Assembly: GCF_002479495.1 (NCBI RefSeq)
Contig: NZ_DLNQ01000005.1
Coordinates: 817,276-881,275, forward strand
Length of the DNA stretch: 64,000 nucleotides
Origin: Brevundimonas sp. UBA7506
GTDB taxonomy: Bacteria; Pseudomonadota; Alphaproteobacteria; Caulobacterales; Caulobacteraceae
Reading direction: 5' to 3'
The position numbers and the translations under genes are program-made. How positions within the stretch are numbered: position 1 is the stretch's first letter; every line of letters begins with the position of its first letter. Below, in pieces: positions 27,474 through 38,578 of the stretch. The notes below the pieces were generated by a model. The model saw only the letters and a program-made list of their open reading frames with translations. It did no database searches and was not told where the DNA came from.

Positions 27474-28439
27474 CTAACCTTCTGAAATTTCGAATTGATC
27501 CGCACCCTGACGGGTCAGCTTGAAACCATGGAGCCGCACCATGGCGGCCAGGGCGTTCTCCGGCTGATCCGCCGAGAAGCGCCCGCTGATCAAGGCCCGT
27601 TCAACCGGAGCGCCGACCAGCCTGACCTTGACCCCCGTCGCGCGTTCAAGATCCTCGACCACGCTCGCCATGCTGGCCTCGTTGAACTCCAGCCAGCCCT
27701 TGGCCCAGGACGGCACGTCCGTTTCCGCTTCCGGCCGGATCAGGCTGGTGCGCTCGACCACGCCGCCGGACACCGTCGCCCTTTGGCCTGCCTGAACCAT
27801 CATCGTCATGCCCCGCGCGGACCTGACCTTGACGACCCCCTCGAAGACCACGACCTCGACCGCCTTGCCGTCAGGCGTCTGGCGCTGATCGACATTGAAG
27901 CGGGTGCCGACAGCGGTGACGCGCACCCCGTCCACTTCCACCGAGAAGGGTCGGCTCTTGTCGGGAGCGACTTCGAAAAAGCCCTCGCCCTCCAGGCGCA
28001 GCAGGCGCTCCTGCGCGCCCAGGTCCACCCGCACCTGACTCCGGCCGTTCAGTCGGATCGCAGATCCGTCCGCCAGGGCGATAGGTTGCGATGCGCCGGG
28101 CTTGCCCGTGATCAGGTCGCCGCGCGGCCCCAACACGCCGCCGATCAGAACCATCACCCCGACCCCGGCCGCCAGTCCCGCGCCCACAAACGCTCCCTGC
28201 GGCCAAAGCCGGAGGCGGGACTGACCCGGCCGCGCCCTCGCCGCGCGCTGCGTCGCCCAGATGACGGCGGCGTCTTCGATCAAGGCGTCATGTCGGCGCA
28301 GCAGGTCCGCTCGATCAGGCCGCCCCCGCAGCCATTGCTCCAACGCGGCCTGCTGTTGCGGCGACCAGGCCTTGTCGCGTCGTGCGTCCGCCCATAGCGC
28401 GGCCTCGCGATCATCCTTCGATTTGGTCGTACTAGACAT
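27474..28439 (-). CDS. FecR-family anti-sigma factor / transmembrane signal transducer
   Basis: The 321-residue protein has a DUF4880-like N-terminus (DREAALWADARRDKAWSPQQ, then ALEQWLRGRPDRADLL) and one membrane segment at about 80-104. The periplasmic FecR domain reads SQPIALADGSAIRLNGRSQV, then VAPDKSRPFSVEVDG. A C-terminal STN-contacting region is SMASVVEDLERATGVKVRLV. The ATG at 28439 overlaps the sigma-factor stop by 8 bases. It is expected to restrain that sigma factor until the receptor encoded next at 24224-27376 binds ligand. Confidence 0.93.
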   Translation of the reverse strand: MSSTTKSKDDREAALWADARRDKAWSPQQQAALEQWLRGRPDRADLLRRHDALIEDAAVIWATQRAARARPGQSRLRLWPQGAFVGAGLAAGVGVMVLIGGVLGPRGDLITGKPGASQPIALADGSAIRLNGRSQVRVDLGAQERLLRLEGEGFFEVAPDKSRPFSVEVDGVRVTAVGTRFNVDQRQTPDGKAVEVVVFEGVVKVRSARGMTMMVQAGQRATVSGGVVERTSLIRPEAETDVPSWAKGWLEFNEASMASVVEDLERATGVKVRLVGAPVERALISGRFSADQPENALAAMVRLHGFKLTRQGADQFEISEG

Positions 28440-28977
28440 GGCGGCCCTCCGCCGCCCGGCGCAACGTCTGTGCGGCGCGGCTGTAATGCTTCTGCACCGC
28501 CTCGATCGACAGCCTCAGGTCGCGCGCAATCGTCTCGTAGGACTCCTCGCCGGCCCGGCGGCGCACGAAGACCTCGCGCCGCAACGGCGGCATAGCCTCC
28601 AAAGCCCTCTGGCACAACTTCAACCGCTCGCTCATGTCCAGCGCTTCCAGCGGCGTGGCCCCGCTGTCGACGGGGTGATCCGCCTCTTCCAGATCATCGA
28701 TCTGTACGTTGACGATGCGCCTGCCACGATCGATCAGAATGTTGCGCGCCGCGCGCATGGCGTAGGACAAGGGGTCGGTGATCAGGGTCTCGCGCGCCCG
28801 CGCCAGGACGCGCATGATCGCCTCCTGCACCACGTCCTCGGCGTCCCCTGCCGCTGCCGAGCGTCGCCGAACATAAGCCAGCAGGACTCGATTCTGCGCC
28901 GCCAGCGTCCGCCCCACCTCCTGTTCATGACTGATCACACGCGACGCCCCCTGACGGAGCGTGTCTATAGGGATCAC
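28432..28977 (-). CDS. ECF RNA polymerase sigma factor, FecI-like
   Basis: The 181-residue protein has region 2 (LLAYVRRRSAAAGDAEDVVQ, then PLSYAMRAARNILIDRGRR) and region 4 (AMPPLRREVFVRRRAGEESY, then ETIARDLRLSIEAVQKHYS). The start is a GTG at 28977; no strong ribosome site is visible. It heads the operon sigma / FecR / TonB receptor / purple acid phosphatase. It is only distantly like the sigma factor at 16936-17598, so the two operons are probably controlled separately by different ligands. Confidence 0.92.
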   Translation of the reverse strand: MIPIDTLRQGASRVISHEQEVGRTLAAQNRVLLAYVRRRSAAAGDAEDVVQEAIMRVLARARETLITDPLSYAMRAARNILIDRGRRIVNVQIDDLEEADHPVDSGATPLEALDMSERLKLCQRALEAMPPLRREVFVRRRAGEESYETIARDLRLSIEAVQKHYSRAAQTLRRAAEGRHV

Positions 28978-29268
28978 TCGTGTCAGCGACGATGAAGTTT
29001 GGTGTCCGTTTCAAGTCAGGACGCCACCACTTTCATGACTAGCCGACGCCTCCACCTTTAGGGCAAGTCCGATCAAAGCAGGGCGAGTCTGGCATCGCTC
29101 CTGAGAGCGGACCTCACCAATGTCAGCCGAGAGTCAGAAGCTGACCTTCATAACGAGCCGCATAGAGCCGACCGCGTCCCTAGATCTACTAGCGCAGACT
29201 TGCGGGATCGCGCTCGTTGAATTCAACGAAACCACCTCGCCAGAGGCTGCGGCCGTATGCTTGGCCCC
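28978..29268. other. Intergenic region between the sigma factor and guaA
   Basis: No convincing gene is seen. A short plus-strand frame at 29120-29314 runs into guaA antisense and looks spurious. The stretch should contain the promoter of the leftward sigma/FecR/receptor operon. A 15-base string at 29054-29068 is the reverse complement of one at 27456-27470 just before the receptor gene of that operon. Confidence 0.6.
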
Positions 29269-30831
29269 TCACTCCCACTCGATGGTGCCGGGGGGCTTGG
29301 AGGTCACGTCGTAGACGACGCGGTTGACGCCGCGGACCTCGTTGATGATGCGCGTGGCGGTCTTGCCCAGGATGTCCCAGGGGAACTGGTAGAAGTCGGC
29401 GGTCATGCCGTCGGTCGAGGTGACGGCGCGCAGGGCCAGGACCTTTTCATAGGTCCGGGCGTCGCCCATGACGCCGACTGTCTTGACCGGCAGCAGGACG
29501 GCGAAGGCCTGCCAGATGTCGTCGTACAGACCCGCCTTGCGGATTTCTTCCAGATAGATGGCGTCCGCGTCCTGCAGGGTGGCGACCGCTTCGGGCGTGA
29601 TCTCGCCGGGGATGCGGATGGCCAGGCCCGGCCCCGGGAAGGGGTGGCGTCCGACGAAGGCGTCGGTCAGGCCCAGTTCGCGGCCCAGGGCGCGGACCTC
29701 GTCCTTGAACAGCTCGCGCAGCGGCTCGACCAGCTTCAGCTTCATGAAGTCCGGCAGACCGCCGACGTTGTGGTGGCTCTTGATCACCGCCGAAGGACCG
29801 CCCGAGGCCGAGACGCTCTCGATCACGTCGGGATAGAGGGTGCCCTGGGCCAGGAACTCGGCACCTTCGATCTTTGCAGCCTCGCGGTCGAAGATCTCGA
29901 TAAAGACCCGACCGATGGTCTTGCGCTTGGTCTCCGGGTCCGAAATTCCGGCCAACTCGCCGAGGAATTCCTTCGAGGCATCAACATGCACCAGCGGGAT
30001 GTTATAGTGCTCGCGGAACAGTTCCGTGACCTGCTTGGCCTCGTCCTTGCGCAGCAGACCGGTGTCCACGAAGACGCAGGTCAGCTGATCGCCGATGGCT
30101 TCATGGATCAGGACGGCGGCGACCGAGCTGTCCACCCCGCCCGACAGACCGCAGACCACCTTGGCCGAGCCGACCTGCTCGCGGATCTTGGCGATCTGCT
30201 CGTCGCGATAGGCGGCCATGGTCCAGTCGCCGGTCAGGCCGGCGATGCCGTGGGTGAAGTTCTTCAGGATCACGGCGCCGCGCGGGGTGTGCATCACCTC
30301 CGGGTGGAACTGCACGCCGTAGATCTTGCGCTCCTCGTCAGCGATGGCGGCGTAGGGCGCGCCTTCCGAGGTGGCGATGACGTGGAAGCCTTCGGGGATG
30401 GCGGTGACGCGGTCGCCGTGGCTCATCCACACCGTCTCGCGGTGATCGACGGCGCCGATACCGGCGAACAGCGGGCTCTCGCGCGTGATGACGATCTCGG
30501 CGCGGCCGAACTCGCGATGGTGGCCGCTCTCGACCTTGCCGCCCAGCTCGGCGCAGATGGTCTGCTCGCCGTAGCAGATGCCCAGCACCGGCACGCCGGC
30601 CTCGAACAGGGCGTGGTCGGCCTTGGGGCTGTCGGCGTCGGTCGTGGAGTTGGGGCCGCCGGACAGGATGATGGCCTTGGGCGCCACCGCCTTCAGCGCC
30701 TCGCCCGCCTTGTTGAACGGGTGGATCTCGCAATAGACGCCGGCTTCGCGCAGGCGGCGCGCGATCAACTGGGTCACCTGACTGCCGAAATCGACGATCA
30801 GGACGGCTTCATGCGTGTGGGGCGCGGTCAT
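29269..30831 (-). CDS. guaA: GMP synthase (glutamine-hydrolysing)
   Basis: This 520-residue cytoplasmic enzyme aminates XMP to GMP. It has an N-terminal class I glutaminase domain with nucleophile Cys in GICYGEQ (about residue 85). The ATP-pyrophosphatase domain has the P-loop [10 protein letters not shown], and the C-terminal dimerisation domain ends PPGTIEWE. Length and motifs are those of a normal GuaA. Its ATG overlaps the stop of the methylthioadenosine nucleosidase gene (ATGA), so the two are translationally coupled. guaB lies 2.6 kb upstream on the same strand, but with its own terminator. Confidence 0.97.
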   Translation of the reverse strand: MTAPHTHEAVLIVDFGSQVTQLIARRLREAGVYCEIHPFNKAGEALKAVAPKAIILSGGPNSTTDADSPKADHALFEAGVPVLGICYGEQTICAELGGKVESGHHREFGRAEIVITRESPLFAGIGAVDHRETVWMSHGDRVTAIPEGFHVIATSEGAPYAAIADEERKIYGVQFHPEVMHTPRGAVILKNFTHGIAGLTGDWTMAAYRDEQIAKIREQVGSAKVVCGLSGGVDSSVAAVLIHEAIGDQLTCVFVDTGLLRKDEAKQVTELFREHYNIPLVHVDASKEFLGELAGISDPETKRKTIGRVFIEIFDREAAKIEGAEFLAQGTLYPDVIESVSASGGPSAVIKSHHNVGGLPDFMKLKLVEPLRELFKDEVRALGRELGLTDAFVGRHPFPGPGLAIRIPGEITPEAVATLQDADAIYLEEIRKAGLYDDIWQAFAVLLPVKTVGVMGDARTYEKVLALRAVTSTDGMTADFYQFPWDILGKTATRIINEVRGVNRVVYDVTSKPPGTIEWE

Positions 30832-31562
30832 GAGGGCTTAGAATCCGAAGCGGGCGTTGATGGGGCGGGTTCTTGACGGGTGAAGACGTCGGGATCAAGT
30901 CGCGATGCGGGCACATCGGCCAAGGCGGCCAGGCCCTGCGTCGTCAGCACCTCGACCAGACGGTCCCAGGCCTCGGCCAGGTTGGCATCGACCAGATGCA
31001 GATACTCGGTCCAGTCTTCCAGTTTCGACAGCTCGCTCTTGCCATCGCTGACGCCGCGAAGCGCCACCAGGGGCACGCCGAAGGTCTGGACGACGCGCAG
31101 CAGGGCGAAGGTCTCCATGTCCACCATCTCGGCGTTGATGGCGTCATAGGCGGCGCCCGAGACGACATTGGCGCCGGTCGACAGGGTCGCGGTCGGCACG
31201 CCGGGGATGGGGCAAGGCAGAGGCAGGACGGCGGGCAGGTCGAGCAGAGGCGTCCTGCCCTTCTCGAACCCCAGCGGGCTGGCGTCCATGTCGCGATAGG
31301 AAACGGACGAAGCCTGATAGACCGCCGCATGGTCCAGATCGCGCGACCCGCACGAGCCCAGGGACACGATCAGGTCCGGCAGAGCGTCGTCCGCCTCCAG
31401 CCGGGTCAGGGCGGCGGTCAGGGCGATGGCCGCCTCGACCGGGCCGATGCCGGTCATCAGCGGAGTGATCCGCGCCTGCAGGGCGGCGCCGTACTCCGCC
31501 GGCGCCGCCATGACCGGCAGAACCGTCAGGCCGTAGATGTCTTCTGAGCGCCCGTCGCTCAT
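30828..31562 (-). CDS. mtnN: 5'-methylthioadenosine/S-adenosylhomocysteine nucleosidase
   Basis: This 244-residue enzyme cleaves adenine from methylthioadenosine or S-adenosylhomocysteine. Visible features are [14 protein letters not shown], the purine-site loop [20 protein letters not shown] (with the substrate-binding Met-Glu), and the catalytic Asp in [12 protein letters not shown]. The C-terminal 35 residues are an extra acidic/Pro-rich tail. It overlaps rsmB upstream and guaA downstream by 4 bases each (ATGA), forming a tight rsmB-mtnN-guaA unit. This links adenine release from the SAM cycle with purine synthesis. The exact split between MTA- and SAH-preferring enzymes cannot be told by eye. 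Confidence 0.88.
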   Translation of the reverse strand: MSDGRSEDIYGLTVLPVMAAPAEYGAALQARITPLMTGIGPVEAAIALTAALTRLEADDALPDLIVSLGSCGSRDLDHAAVYQASSVSYRDMDASPLGFEKGRTPLLDLPAVLPLPCPIPGVPTATLSTGANVVSGAAYDAINAEMVDMETFALLRVVQTFGVPLVALRGVSDGKSELSKLEDWTEYLHLVDANLAEAWDRLVEVLTTQGLAALADVPASRLDPDVFTRQEPAPSTPASDSKPS

Positions 31563-32986
31563 GCCGTCCGCTCATAGACGGCGGCGAAGAAGCCGTCGGT
31601 GCCTGTCGAGGCCGGCGACAGGCGCAGGCGATGACCGTCAGCCAGTTGGCCCAGACGCTCGCGCGCGGCATCGGTCAGGTTAGCGGCCTTCAGGGCTTCG
31701 GCCACAGGGACCGGGCTGAAGACGGGGTGGTTTTCCTCGAAGGCGTCGGCCGTGGCCTCGTTCTCGCCGCGCAGCATGGAGCAGGTGACGAAGACCAGAC
31801 GCCCGCCCGGCTTCACCAGCTCGGCGGCCCGGCCCAGGATCTGGACCTGCAGGGCGTGCAGGCGCTCGACCTCTTCCGGCTTCAGACGCCAGGCGTCCTC
31901 GGGACGACGGCGCCAGGTGCCCGAGCCGCTGCATGGCGCATCGACCAGCACCACATCGGCCTGACGCACCAGATCCTCGACCCCGCCGCCGTTCTGCCCC
32001 AGCAGACGCAACTCGGCGGCGACGCCGGCGCGCGCCAGACGCGGTCGGATATTGTCCAGACGCTTCTGCACCACGTCATAGGCGAACAGCCGGATGCCCA
32101 TCTCGGCGACCGGCCTGGTCTTGGGCTTGGGCTGGACCACGGCCCCCTGCCCGTCCCCGCCGACCGGCGACCAGACGGCGACCGGGGCGGCAGGCGCCTC
32201 GGCCACGGCGGCCTGAGCGGCGACCGGCTGACCCAGCATGGCCAGACCCAGGGTCTTGCCGCCGCCGCCGGCGCAATAGTCGACGACGGTCATGCCGGGC
32301 TGAACGCCCGTCAGCCAGCAGGCGACCTGACTGCCTTCGTCCTGAATTTCGATATGGCCCTGCTTGAAGGCCTCCAGCGCCTGAACATTCGGCGGCGGCT
32401 CGGCCGACAGACGCAGGCCCGCGGCCGACCACGGCGTGCGCTCGGGCGACAGACCGGCCTCGACCAGTTCGTCCTCGACGCCTTCGACCGTGGTTTTCGC
32501 CAGGTTGACGCGCAGGTCGATGGGCGCGCGCGGCGCCATCAGCTCGTGGGCCTCCTCGGTCCAACGGTCGCCGAAGGTGGTCTTGAAGTCCTCGACCACG
32601 AACTCGGGCAGGCCGGCGGCGACCCAGCCGGGCAATTCGCCCGGCGCGGCGGTGATGCGGCCGCGCTCCTGCTTCGACAGCGGGCGCGGGCCGAAGCCCT
32701 CGCCCGAGTGCAGCAGTTCGATCTCGTCGAGCGGCAGGCCGTCGATCAGCGACAGCGAGCCGATGACCAGGGCGCGACCGTCTTCACGCCCGCCCATGGC
32801 CCAGACCAGACGCCCACGGGCGCGGATGACCTTGTAAACGCGGTCGGCGATGGCGCGACGATCCTTGGACCCCGCATAGCGGTTGGCGGCGCCCCAGGCC
32901 TTCAGCACCACCTCGGCCGGCTGGCGGCTGTGGGCGATGCTGTCGAGGACGGAGGCGGCGGCGGCGAGGCGGGCTGCAGGGGTCAA
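31559..32986 (-). CDS. rsmB: 16S rRNA m5C967-type methyltransferase RsmB family
   Basis: The 475-residue RNA (cytosine-5) methyltransferase has the SAM-binding motif VVDYCAGGGGKTLGLAML (about residues 235-255). The PCSGSGTWRRRPEDAW motif carries the releasing Cys, and the VFVTCSML motif the catalytic Cys. The start is a TTG at 32986, 12 bases after the MAPEG gene stop. Between motif I and the next Rossmann strand there is an unusual Ala/Pro/Val-rich insert of about 40 residues (roughly 257-297). The N-terminal NusB-like part looks shortened, so assignment among RsmB/RsmF-like enzymes is by motif only. Confidence 0.85.
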   Translation of the reverse strand: MTPAARLAAAASVLDSIAHSRQPAEVVLKAWGAANRYAGSKDRRAIADRVYKVIRARGRLVWAMGGREDGRALVIGSLSLIDGLPLDEIELLHSGEGFGPRPLSKQERGRITAAPGELPGWVAAGLPEFVVEDFKTTFGDRWTEEAHELMAPRAPIDLRVNLAKTTVEGVEDELVEAGLSPERTPWSAAGLRLSAEPPPNVQALEAFKQGHIEIQDEGSQVACWLTGVQPGMTVVDYCAGGGGKTLGLAMLGQPVAAQAAVAEAPAAPVAVWSPVGGDGQGAVVQPKPKTRPVAEMGIRLFAYDVVQKRLDNIRPRLARAGVAAELRLLGQNGGGVEDLVRQADVVLVDAPCSGSGTWRRRPEDAWRLKPEEVERLHALQVQILGRAAELVKPGGRLVFVTCSMLRGENEATADAFEENHPVFSPVPVAEALKAANLTDAARERLGQLADGHRLRLSPASTGTDGFFAAVYERTA

Positions 32987-32998
32987 TCGGGTCTCGGA

Positions 32999-33391
32999 TC
33001 AGATGAAAAGGGCCGCCAGGATCATGATCAGTCCCGCGAGCGAGACCAGCCAGACCAGCGACCGGATGTAGGGCACGCCAAGGGCGTAAAGCGGAACATA
33101 GGCGACGCGCGCCCAGAAATAGAGGGCGACGCCCCACAGGGTCAGAGCACTCTCCGCGCCCGTGACGTGGGCGATCAGGACAGCGCCGATGAACAGCGGC
33201 AGGGTCTCATAGAGGTTCGACTGGGCTCTTTCGAGGCGACCGACGACAGGGTTTTGCGAAACAGGCGTCTGATCGCGAGCGCCGGCGTTCCACTTGGAGC
33301 CGAACTCCATCGTCCGGGCCCCGGCGGGCAGAAAAATCTGCACCAGGGCCAGGACCAGCGTCGCCGCCAGATAGGTCAGTTCAGTCGTCAC
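32999..33391 (-). CDS. MAPEG-family membrane protein
   Basis: This 130-residue inner-membrane protein has about four hydrophobic segments. It carries the MAPEG signature NLYETLPLFIGAVLIAH and then the ALYFWARVAYVPLYALGVPY region. The family contains glutathione-linked eicosanoid enzymes in animals; bacterial members are mostly uncharacterised. It lies between guaB (67 bases upstream, behind a terminator) and rsmB (TTG start 12 bases downstream), and is probably the first gene of the MAPEG-rsmB-mtnN-guaA transcript. Confidence 0.88.
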   Translation of the reverse strand: MTTELTYLAATLVLALVQIFLPAGARTMEFGSKWNAGARDQTPVSQNPVVGRLERAQSNLYETLPLFIGAVLIAHVTGAESALTLWGVALYFWARVAYVPLYALGVPYIRSLVWLVSLAGLIMILAALFI

Positions 33392-33414
33392 GTTCCAGCC
33401 CTCCGCATCCAGTC

Positions 33415-33451
33415 AAAACGAAACCGCTCCCGATCCGAAGATCGGGAGCGG
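33415..33451 (-). terminator. Rho-independent terminator after guaB
   Basis: A perfect 12-bp stem (CCGCTCCCGATC with GATCGGGAGCGG, loop CGAA) starts 8 bases past the guaB stop and is followed on the minus strand by TTTCGTTTT. It separates guaB from the downstream MAPEG-rsmB-mtnN-guaA genes. Confidence 0.88.
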
Positions 33452-33458
33452 ATCAGGA

Positions 33459-35603
<2,145 letters not shown>

Positions 35604-35627
35604 TCATCCGGACTGCTCGGGCTCGGC

Positions 35628-36656
35628 TCAGGGATAGAAATAGCCCGTATTCGTGCAGCCCCGGCGATGCCCGCCTGCCCGTGCCGACCGGTCCACGCAC
35701 ATCGCGGCCAACAGGCCCAGGCCGGCGGCAGCCCCGCCGTCGGCCAGCCACACCACCCGCCCGTCGCGCAGACCGACCAAGGCGGCGGCGTTCATGCGCG
35801 CCAGGTTGTTGCTGGCGTCCGCCCCCATGTCGATCGACAGAACCTCATAAGTCGGGTCTTCGGCATCGACATAGCGACGCACGCCGGGATTCTCGGCCGC
35901 GAGACGGGCGCCGCCGCCCGGGACGACCTTCCCCAAGCTCACTCGCGCGAACAGGGCCGAACCCCGGACCTGAGCCTCGCGTCGCTGCTCGTTGAGGGCC
36001 GGCAGACGCCAGGCGAAAGGCAGCAGGGCCAGACCTTGCAGCATACCCGTCTTATCCACCCCGGGTTCCGCCAAGATGATCGGCGCTGTCCGGCAGGCAC
36101 GCTTCACCAGGGCCCCGGCGGGGGCCGCAAGATCAGGACGCCGCTCCAGAAAGCCGTCCAGGTCCGACAGCGGCAGACGACCGGGCGCGACGGACAGCCA
36201 GGGATCACGACCCTCCAGCATCAGTCGTCTGGTGTAGCGTTCGGCGCTTTCGCCCTCGACGCGCGGCGGCTGCGCGCCCATCGGCGGATTGAGCACTTCG
36301 ACCACCCTGCCCTCGCGCGCGACCACATAGACGGCGGCCGTGCGCGGATAGGCCCCGGCCCAGGCGTTCGGTCCATAGAGTTGAACAGGATCGTCGGCCC
36401 GTTCGGGCGGAACCAGTCGGACGTCGCAGACCTCGCCTTGCGGCGCGATCGGCGTCAATGCCTGCACCGGATAGACATCAACCCGCCCATGCGGTCCGGT
36501 CATGCTGATGGCCGGCGCCGGATCGCGCGTCGCCCCCAGCCGTCTGGCCGCATCGGATACGCTCAACCCGTGCAGATCAGCGACAGGCACAGCCGAAGCC
36601 GCCGGCCCGTTCGCGGCGCCCGTCAAGATCACGGCGGCAATCACATGGGCGATCAT
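35628..36656 (-). CDS. Secreted hypothetical protein
   Basis: This 342-residue protein has an N-terminal signal peptide (MIAHVIAAVILTGAANG...). A first region around residues 27-60 (HGLSVSDAARRLGAT) loosely resembles a small binding repeat. The middle carries VYPVQALTPIAPQGEVCDVR, and a Cys-containing C-terminus ends GCTNTGYFYP. No known domain is recognised. It is convergent with the DUF2061 gene and lies 69 bases downstream of rlmE on the same strand. It is probably envelope-located. Coding is supported by length, GC-rich third positions and the absence of a better frame. Confidence 0.75.
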   Translation of the reverse strand: MIAHVIAAVILTGAANGPAASAVPVADLHGLSVSDAARRLGATRDPAPAISMTGPHGRVDVYPVQALTPIAPQGEVCDVRLVPPERADDPVQLYGPNAWAGAYPRTAAVYVVAREGRVVEVLNPPMGAQPPRVEGESAERYTRRLMLEGRDPWLSVAPGRLPLSDLDGFLERRPDLAAPAGALVKRACRTAPIILAEPGVDKTGMLQGLALLPFAWRLPALNEQRREAQVRGSALFARVSLGKVVPGGGARLAAENPGVRRYVDAEDPTYEVLSIDMGADASNNLARMNAAALVGLRDGRVVWLADGGAAAGLGLLAAMCVDRSARAGGHRRGCTNTGYFYP

Positions 36657-36725
36657 GTCCGGCTCCGTCCCGTCGCGGCGACGCGACGGCGGCTAGAAGA
36701 TCACGACGGAACGGAAAGGCAAAGC

Positions 36726-37448
36726 CTACCGCTTGTTGAGCGCCACCAGAAAGACCTCGGCGCTGCCCTTGCGGCTCGATTCCGGCTTCACGTACTTCAC
36801 CGTCTCGAACTCTTCGCGCAGACGCGCCAGCACGCCCCCGGCGTCGCCGCCCTGGAAGTTCTTGGACACGAAATTCCCGCCCGGCTTCAGCGTGCGGATG
36901 GCGAAGTCGGCGGCGATCTCGATCAGGGCGATGATCTTCAGGTGGTCCGTCTGGCGGTGGCCCACGGTGTTGTGCGCCATGTCCGACAGGACCAGGTCCG
37001 GCCGTCCGCCGATGGCGTCGATCAGTTGCTGGTCCACGCCGGGATGGGTGAAGTCGGCCTGGATCAGCGTCGCGCCGGGAATCGGCTCGATCATCAGCAG
37101 GTCCACGCCCGCCACCGCCGCCGCGCCGCGATCCAGCGCCACCTGCACCCAACCGCCCGGCGCCGCGCCCAGGTCGATGACCCGCGAGCCCTTCTTGATC
37201 AGGCGGAAGCGATCGTCGATCTCGATCAGCTTGAAGGCCGCGCGGCTGCGCCAGCCCTCGGCGCGTGCACGCTCGGACCACTTGTCCGACAGCTGGCGCT
37301 TGATCCAGGCCTGGCTGGAGAGGGTCTTCTTGTCGGCGGTCTTGATCTTCTGGCCCATGCCGCGCCCGGCGGCGGTGCCGCCCGAAGGCGGGCGCACCAT
37401 CCGGCGGCGTTCCGGCGGCTTCTCGAGGGGCTTTTCGTCGTCAGTCAT
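36726..37448 (-). CDS. rlmE: 23S rRNA (uridine-2552-2'-O)-methyltransferase RlmE/FtsJ
   Basis: The 240-residue enzyme methylates the 2'-O of U2552 of 23S rRNA during 50S assembly. The K-D-K-E catalytic set is visible: Lys in RSRAAFKL, Asp in VLSDMAHN, Lys in VSKNFQGG and Glu in SAEVFLVAL. The SAM-binding motif is VIDLGAAPGGWVQVAL. An N-terminal basic extension of about 45 residues precedes the catalytic domain, longer than in E. coli, as is usual in this group. The ATG at 37448 is preferred; a GTG at 37457 is possible. The gene is divergent from the cyclophilin gene. Confidence 0.95.
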   Translation of the reverse strand: MTDDEKPLEKPPERRRMVRPPSGGTAAGRGMGQKIKTADKKTLSSQAWIKRQLSDKWSERARAEGWRSRAAFKLIEIDDRFRLIKKGSRVIDLGAAPGGWVQVALDRGAAAVAGVDLLMIEPIPGATLIQADFTHPGVDQQLIDAIGGRPDLVLSDMAHNTVGHRQTDHLKIIALIEIAADFAIRTLKPGGNFVSKNFQGGDAGGVLARLREEFETVKYVKPESSRKGSAEVFLVALNKR

Positions 37449-37527
37449 GCTTCCCACATAGCCGTGACAGCGTTCAGCCGCTATGACCCGCGCACAATTC
37501 TAGTCCGCACACCCCAAGGAGAGCCTC

Positions 37528-37992
37528 ATGGCCGACCAAACCCTGACCTTCACCCTCGATACCGGCGACGGCGAAGAGCGCAACGTCGTGATCAAGCTGC
37601 GCCCCGACCTGGCGCCTAACCACGTCAAGCAGATCACCGACCTGGCCTCGGAAGGCTTCTACGACGGCGTCGTCTTCCACCGCGTGATCCCGGGCTTCAT
37701 GGCCCAAGGCGGCGACCCGACCGGCACCGGCACCTCGGGCTCCAAGAAGCCGAACCTGAAGCAGGAGTTCTCGGCTGAGCCCCACGTCCGCGGCGTCTGC
37801 TCGATGGCCCGCACCGCCAACCCCGACAGCGCCAACTCGCAGTTCTTCATCTGCTTCGACGACGCCCGCTTCCTGGACAAGCAGTACACGGTCTGGGGCG
37901 AGGTGATCGAAGGCATGGAACACGTCGACGCCCTGCCCAAGGGCGAGCCGCCCCGTGCTCCGGGCAAGATCGTCAAGGCGACCGTCGCCTAA
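37528..37992 (+). CDS. Cyclophilin-type peptidyl-prolyl cis-trans isomerase
   Basis: This 154-residue protein is a minimal cyclophilin. It carries the conserved regions FYDGVVFHRVIPGFMAQGGD, GTSGSKKPNLKQEF, RGVCSMARTANPDSANSQFF and FDDARFLDKQYTVWGEV. There is no signal peptide, so it acts in the cytoplasm. AAGGAGA lies 7 bases before the ATG. It is divergent from rlmE and convergent with a lipoprotein gene; a hairpin at 38007-38028 separates the latter two. Confidence 0.95.
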   Translation: MADQTLTFTLDTGDGEERNVVIKLRPDLAPNHVKQITDLASEGFYDGVVFHRVIPGFMAQGGDPTGTGTSGSKKPNLKQEFSAEPHVRGVCSMARTANPDSANSQFFICFDDARFLDKQYTVWGEVIEGMEHVDALPKGEPPRAPGKIVKATVA

Positions 37993-38006
37993 GGATCGGT
38001 ATCAGC

Positions 38007-38028
38007 GGCGGGGGATCAGTCCCCCGCC
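38007..38028. terminator. Terminator-like hairpin between convergent genes
   Basis: Nine-base arms GGCGGGGGA and TCCCCCGCC flank TCAG. The hairpin lies between the cyclophilin stop and the lipoprotein gene and overlaps the latter's stop codon. No T-tract is present, so intrinsic termination is uncertain. Confidence 0.45.
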
Positions 38029-38567
38029 CACCACCGCATCGACACGTTGTTGAAGGTCCGGTTTCCGACCTTGAGCGTCCCCTTCAGGACGACACCCTGA
38101 TCTCCCAGATTGCGCCGCGCCGTCGCCAGCGCGCCCTGGTCGAGCCTTCCATCGAACGACACCGGCCCGAGGCCTCCCGACAGGGCCTGCACCCGCACAC
38201 GGCTCTCGGTCACGTCATAGGCGACCGGAATCAGCCGCAGCCGACGCCGGTTGCCGCTTTCCAGCGGCGGCCCGACCATGTCCTCGAACTCGATCATCAC
38301 CGGCGCAAAGCCTGCGCGCCGCTCGCCGCCCTGCCAGGCGATGAAGTCCGGGACCTGCCCCATGAAGACGTGGTGCAGGCGCCAGTTGTCGATCCGCACC
38401 TCTTCGGTCGGCAGGTAGTAGCCGGACACGTCCTCGGGCAGGTCATGCTTGAAAGCCGCCGACTTGGACGCCGCCGGAGTCTCCGGCGACTGCGCCGCTC
38501 GATCGCAGGCCGTAAGCGCCAGCAATCCAGTCAGGGCCGCAAGAGCGGCGAAACGCGTTGTCTTCAC
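38016..38567 (-). CDS. Hypothetical lipoprotein
   Basis: The 183-residue protein starts at GTG 38567 with GAGG upstream. It has a short signal peptide whose lipobox is LTAC (Cys about residue 21). The mature part, with GYYLPTEEVRIDNWRLHHVF and VMIEFEDMVG, looks like a soluble all-beta domain. No family is recognised. It lies 11 bases after the stop of the isoprenylcysteine-methyltransferase-like gene, so the two are probably co-transcribed. A role at the envelope is the most that can be said. Confidence 0.75.
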   Translation of the reverse strand: MKTTRFAALAALTGLLALTACDRAAQSPETPAASKSAAFKHDLPEDVSGYYLPTEEVRIDNWRLHHVFMGQVPDFIAWQGGERRAGFAPVMIEFEDMVGPPLESGNRRRLRLIPVAYDVTESRVRVQALSGGLGPVSFDGRLDQGALATARRNLGDQGVVLKGTLKVGNRTFNNVSMRWWAGD

Positions 38568-38578
38568 GAAACCTCGAC

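Noticed and set aside
29120-29314. 64-residue plus-strand frame before guaA
   Set aside because: It overlaps the guaA C-terminus on the opposite strand, has no ribosome site, and does not look like any protein.
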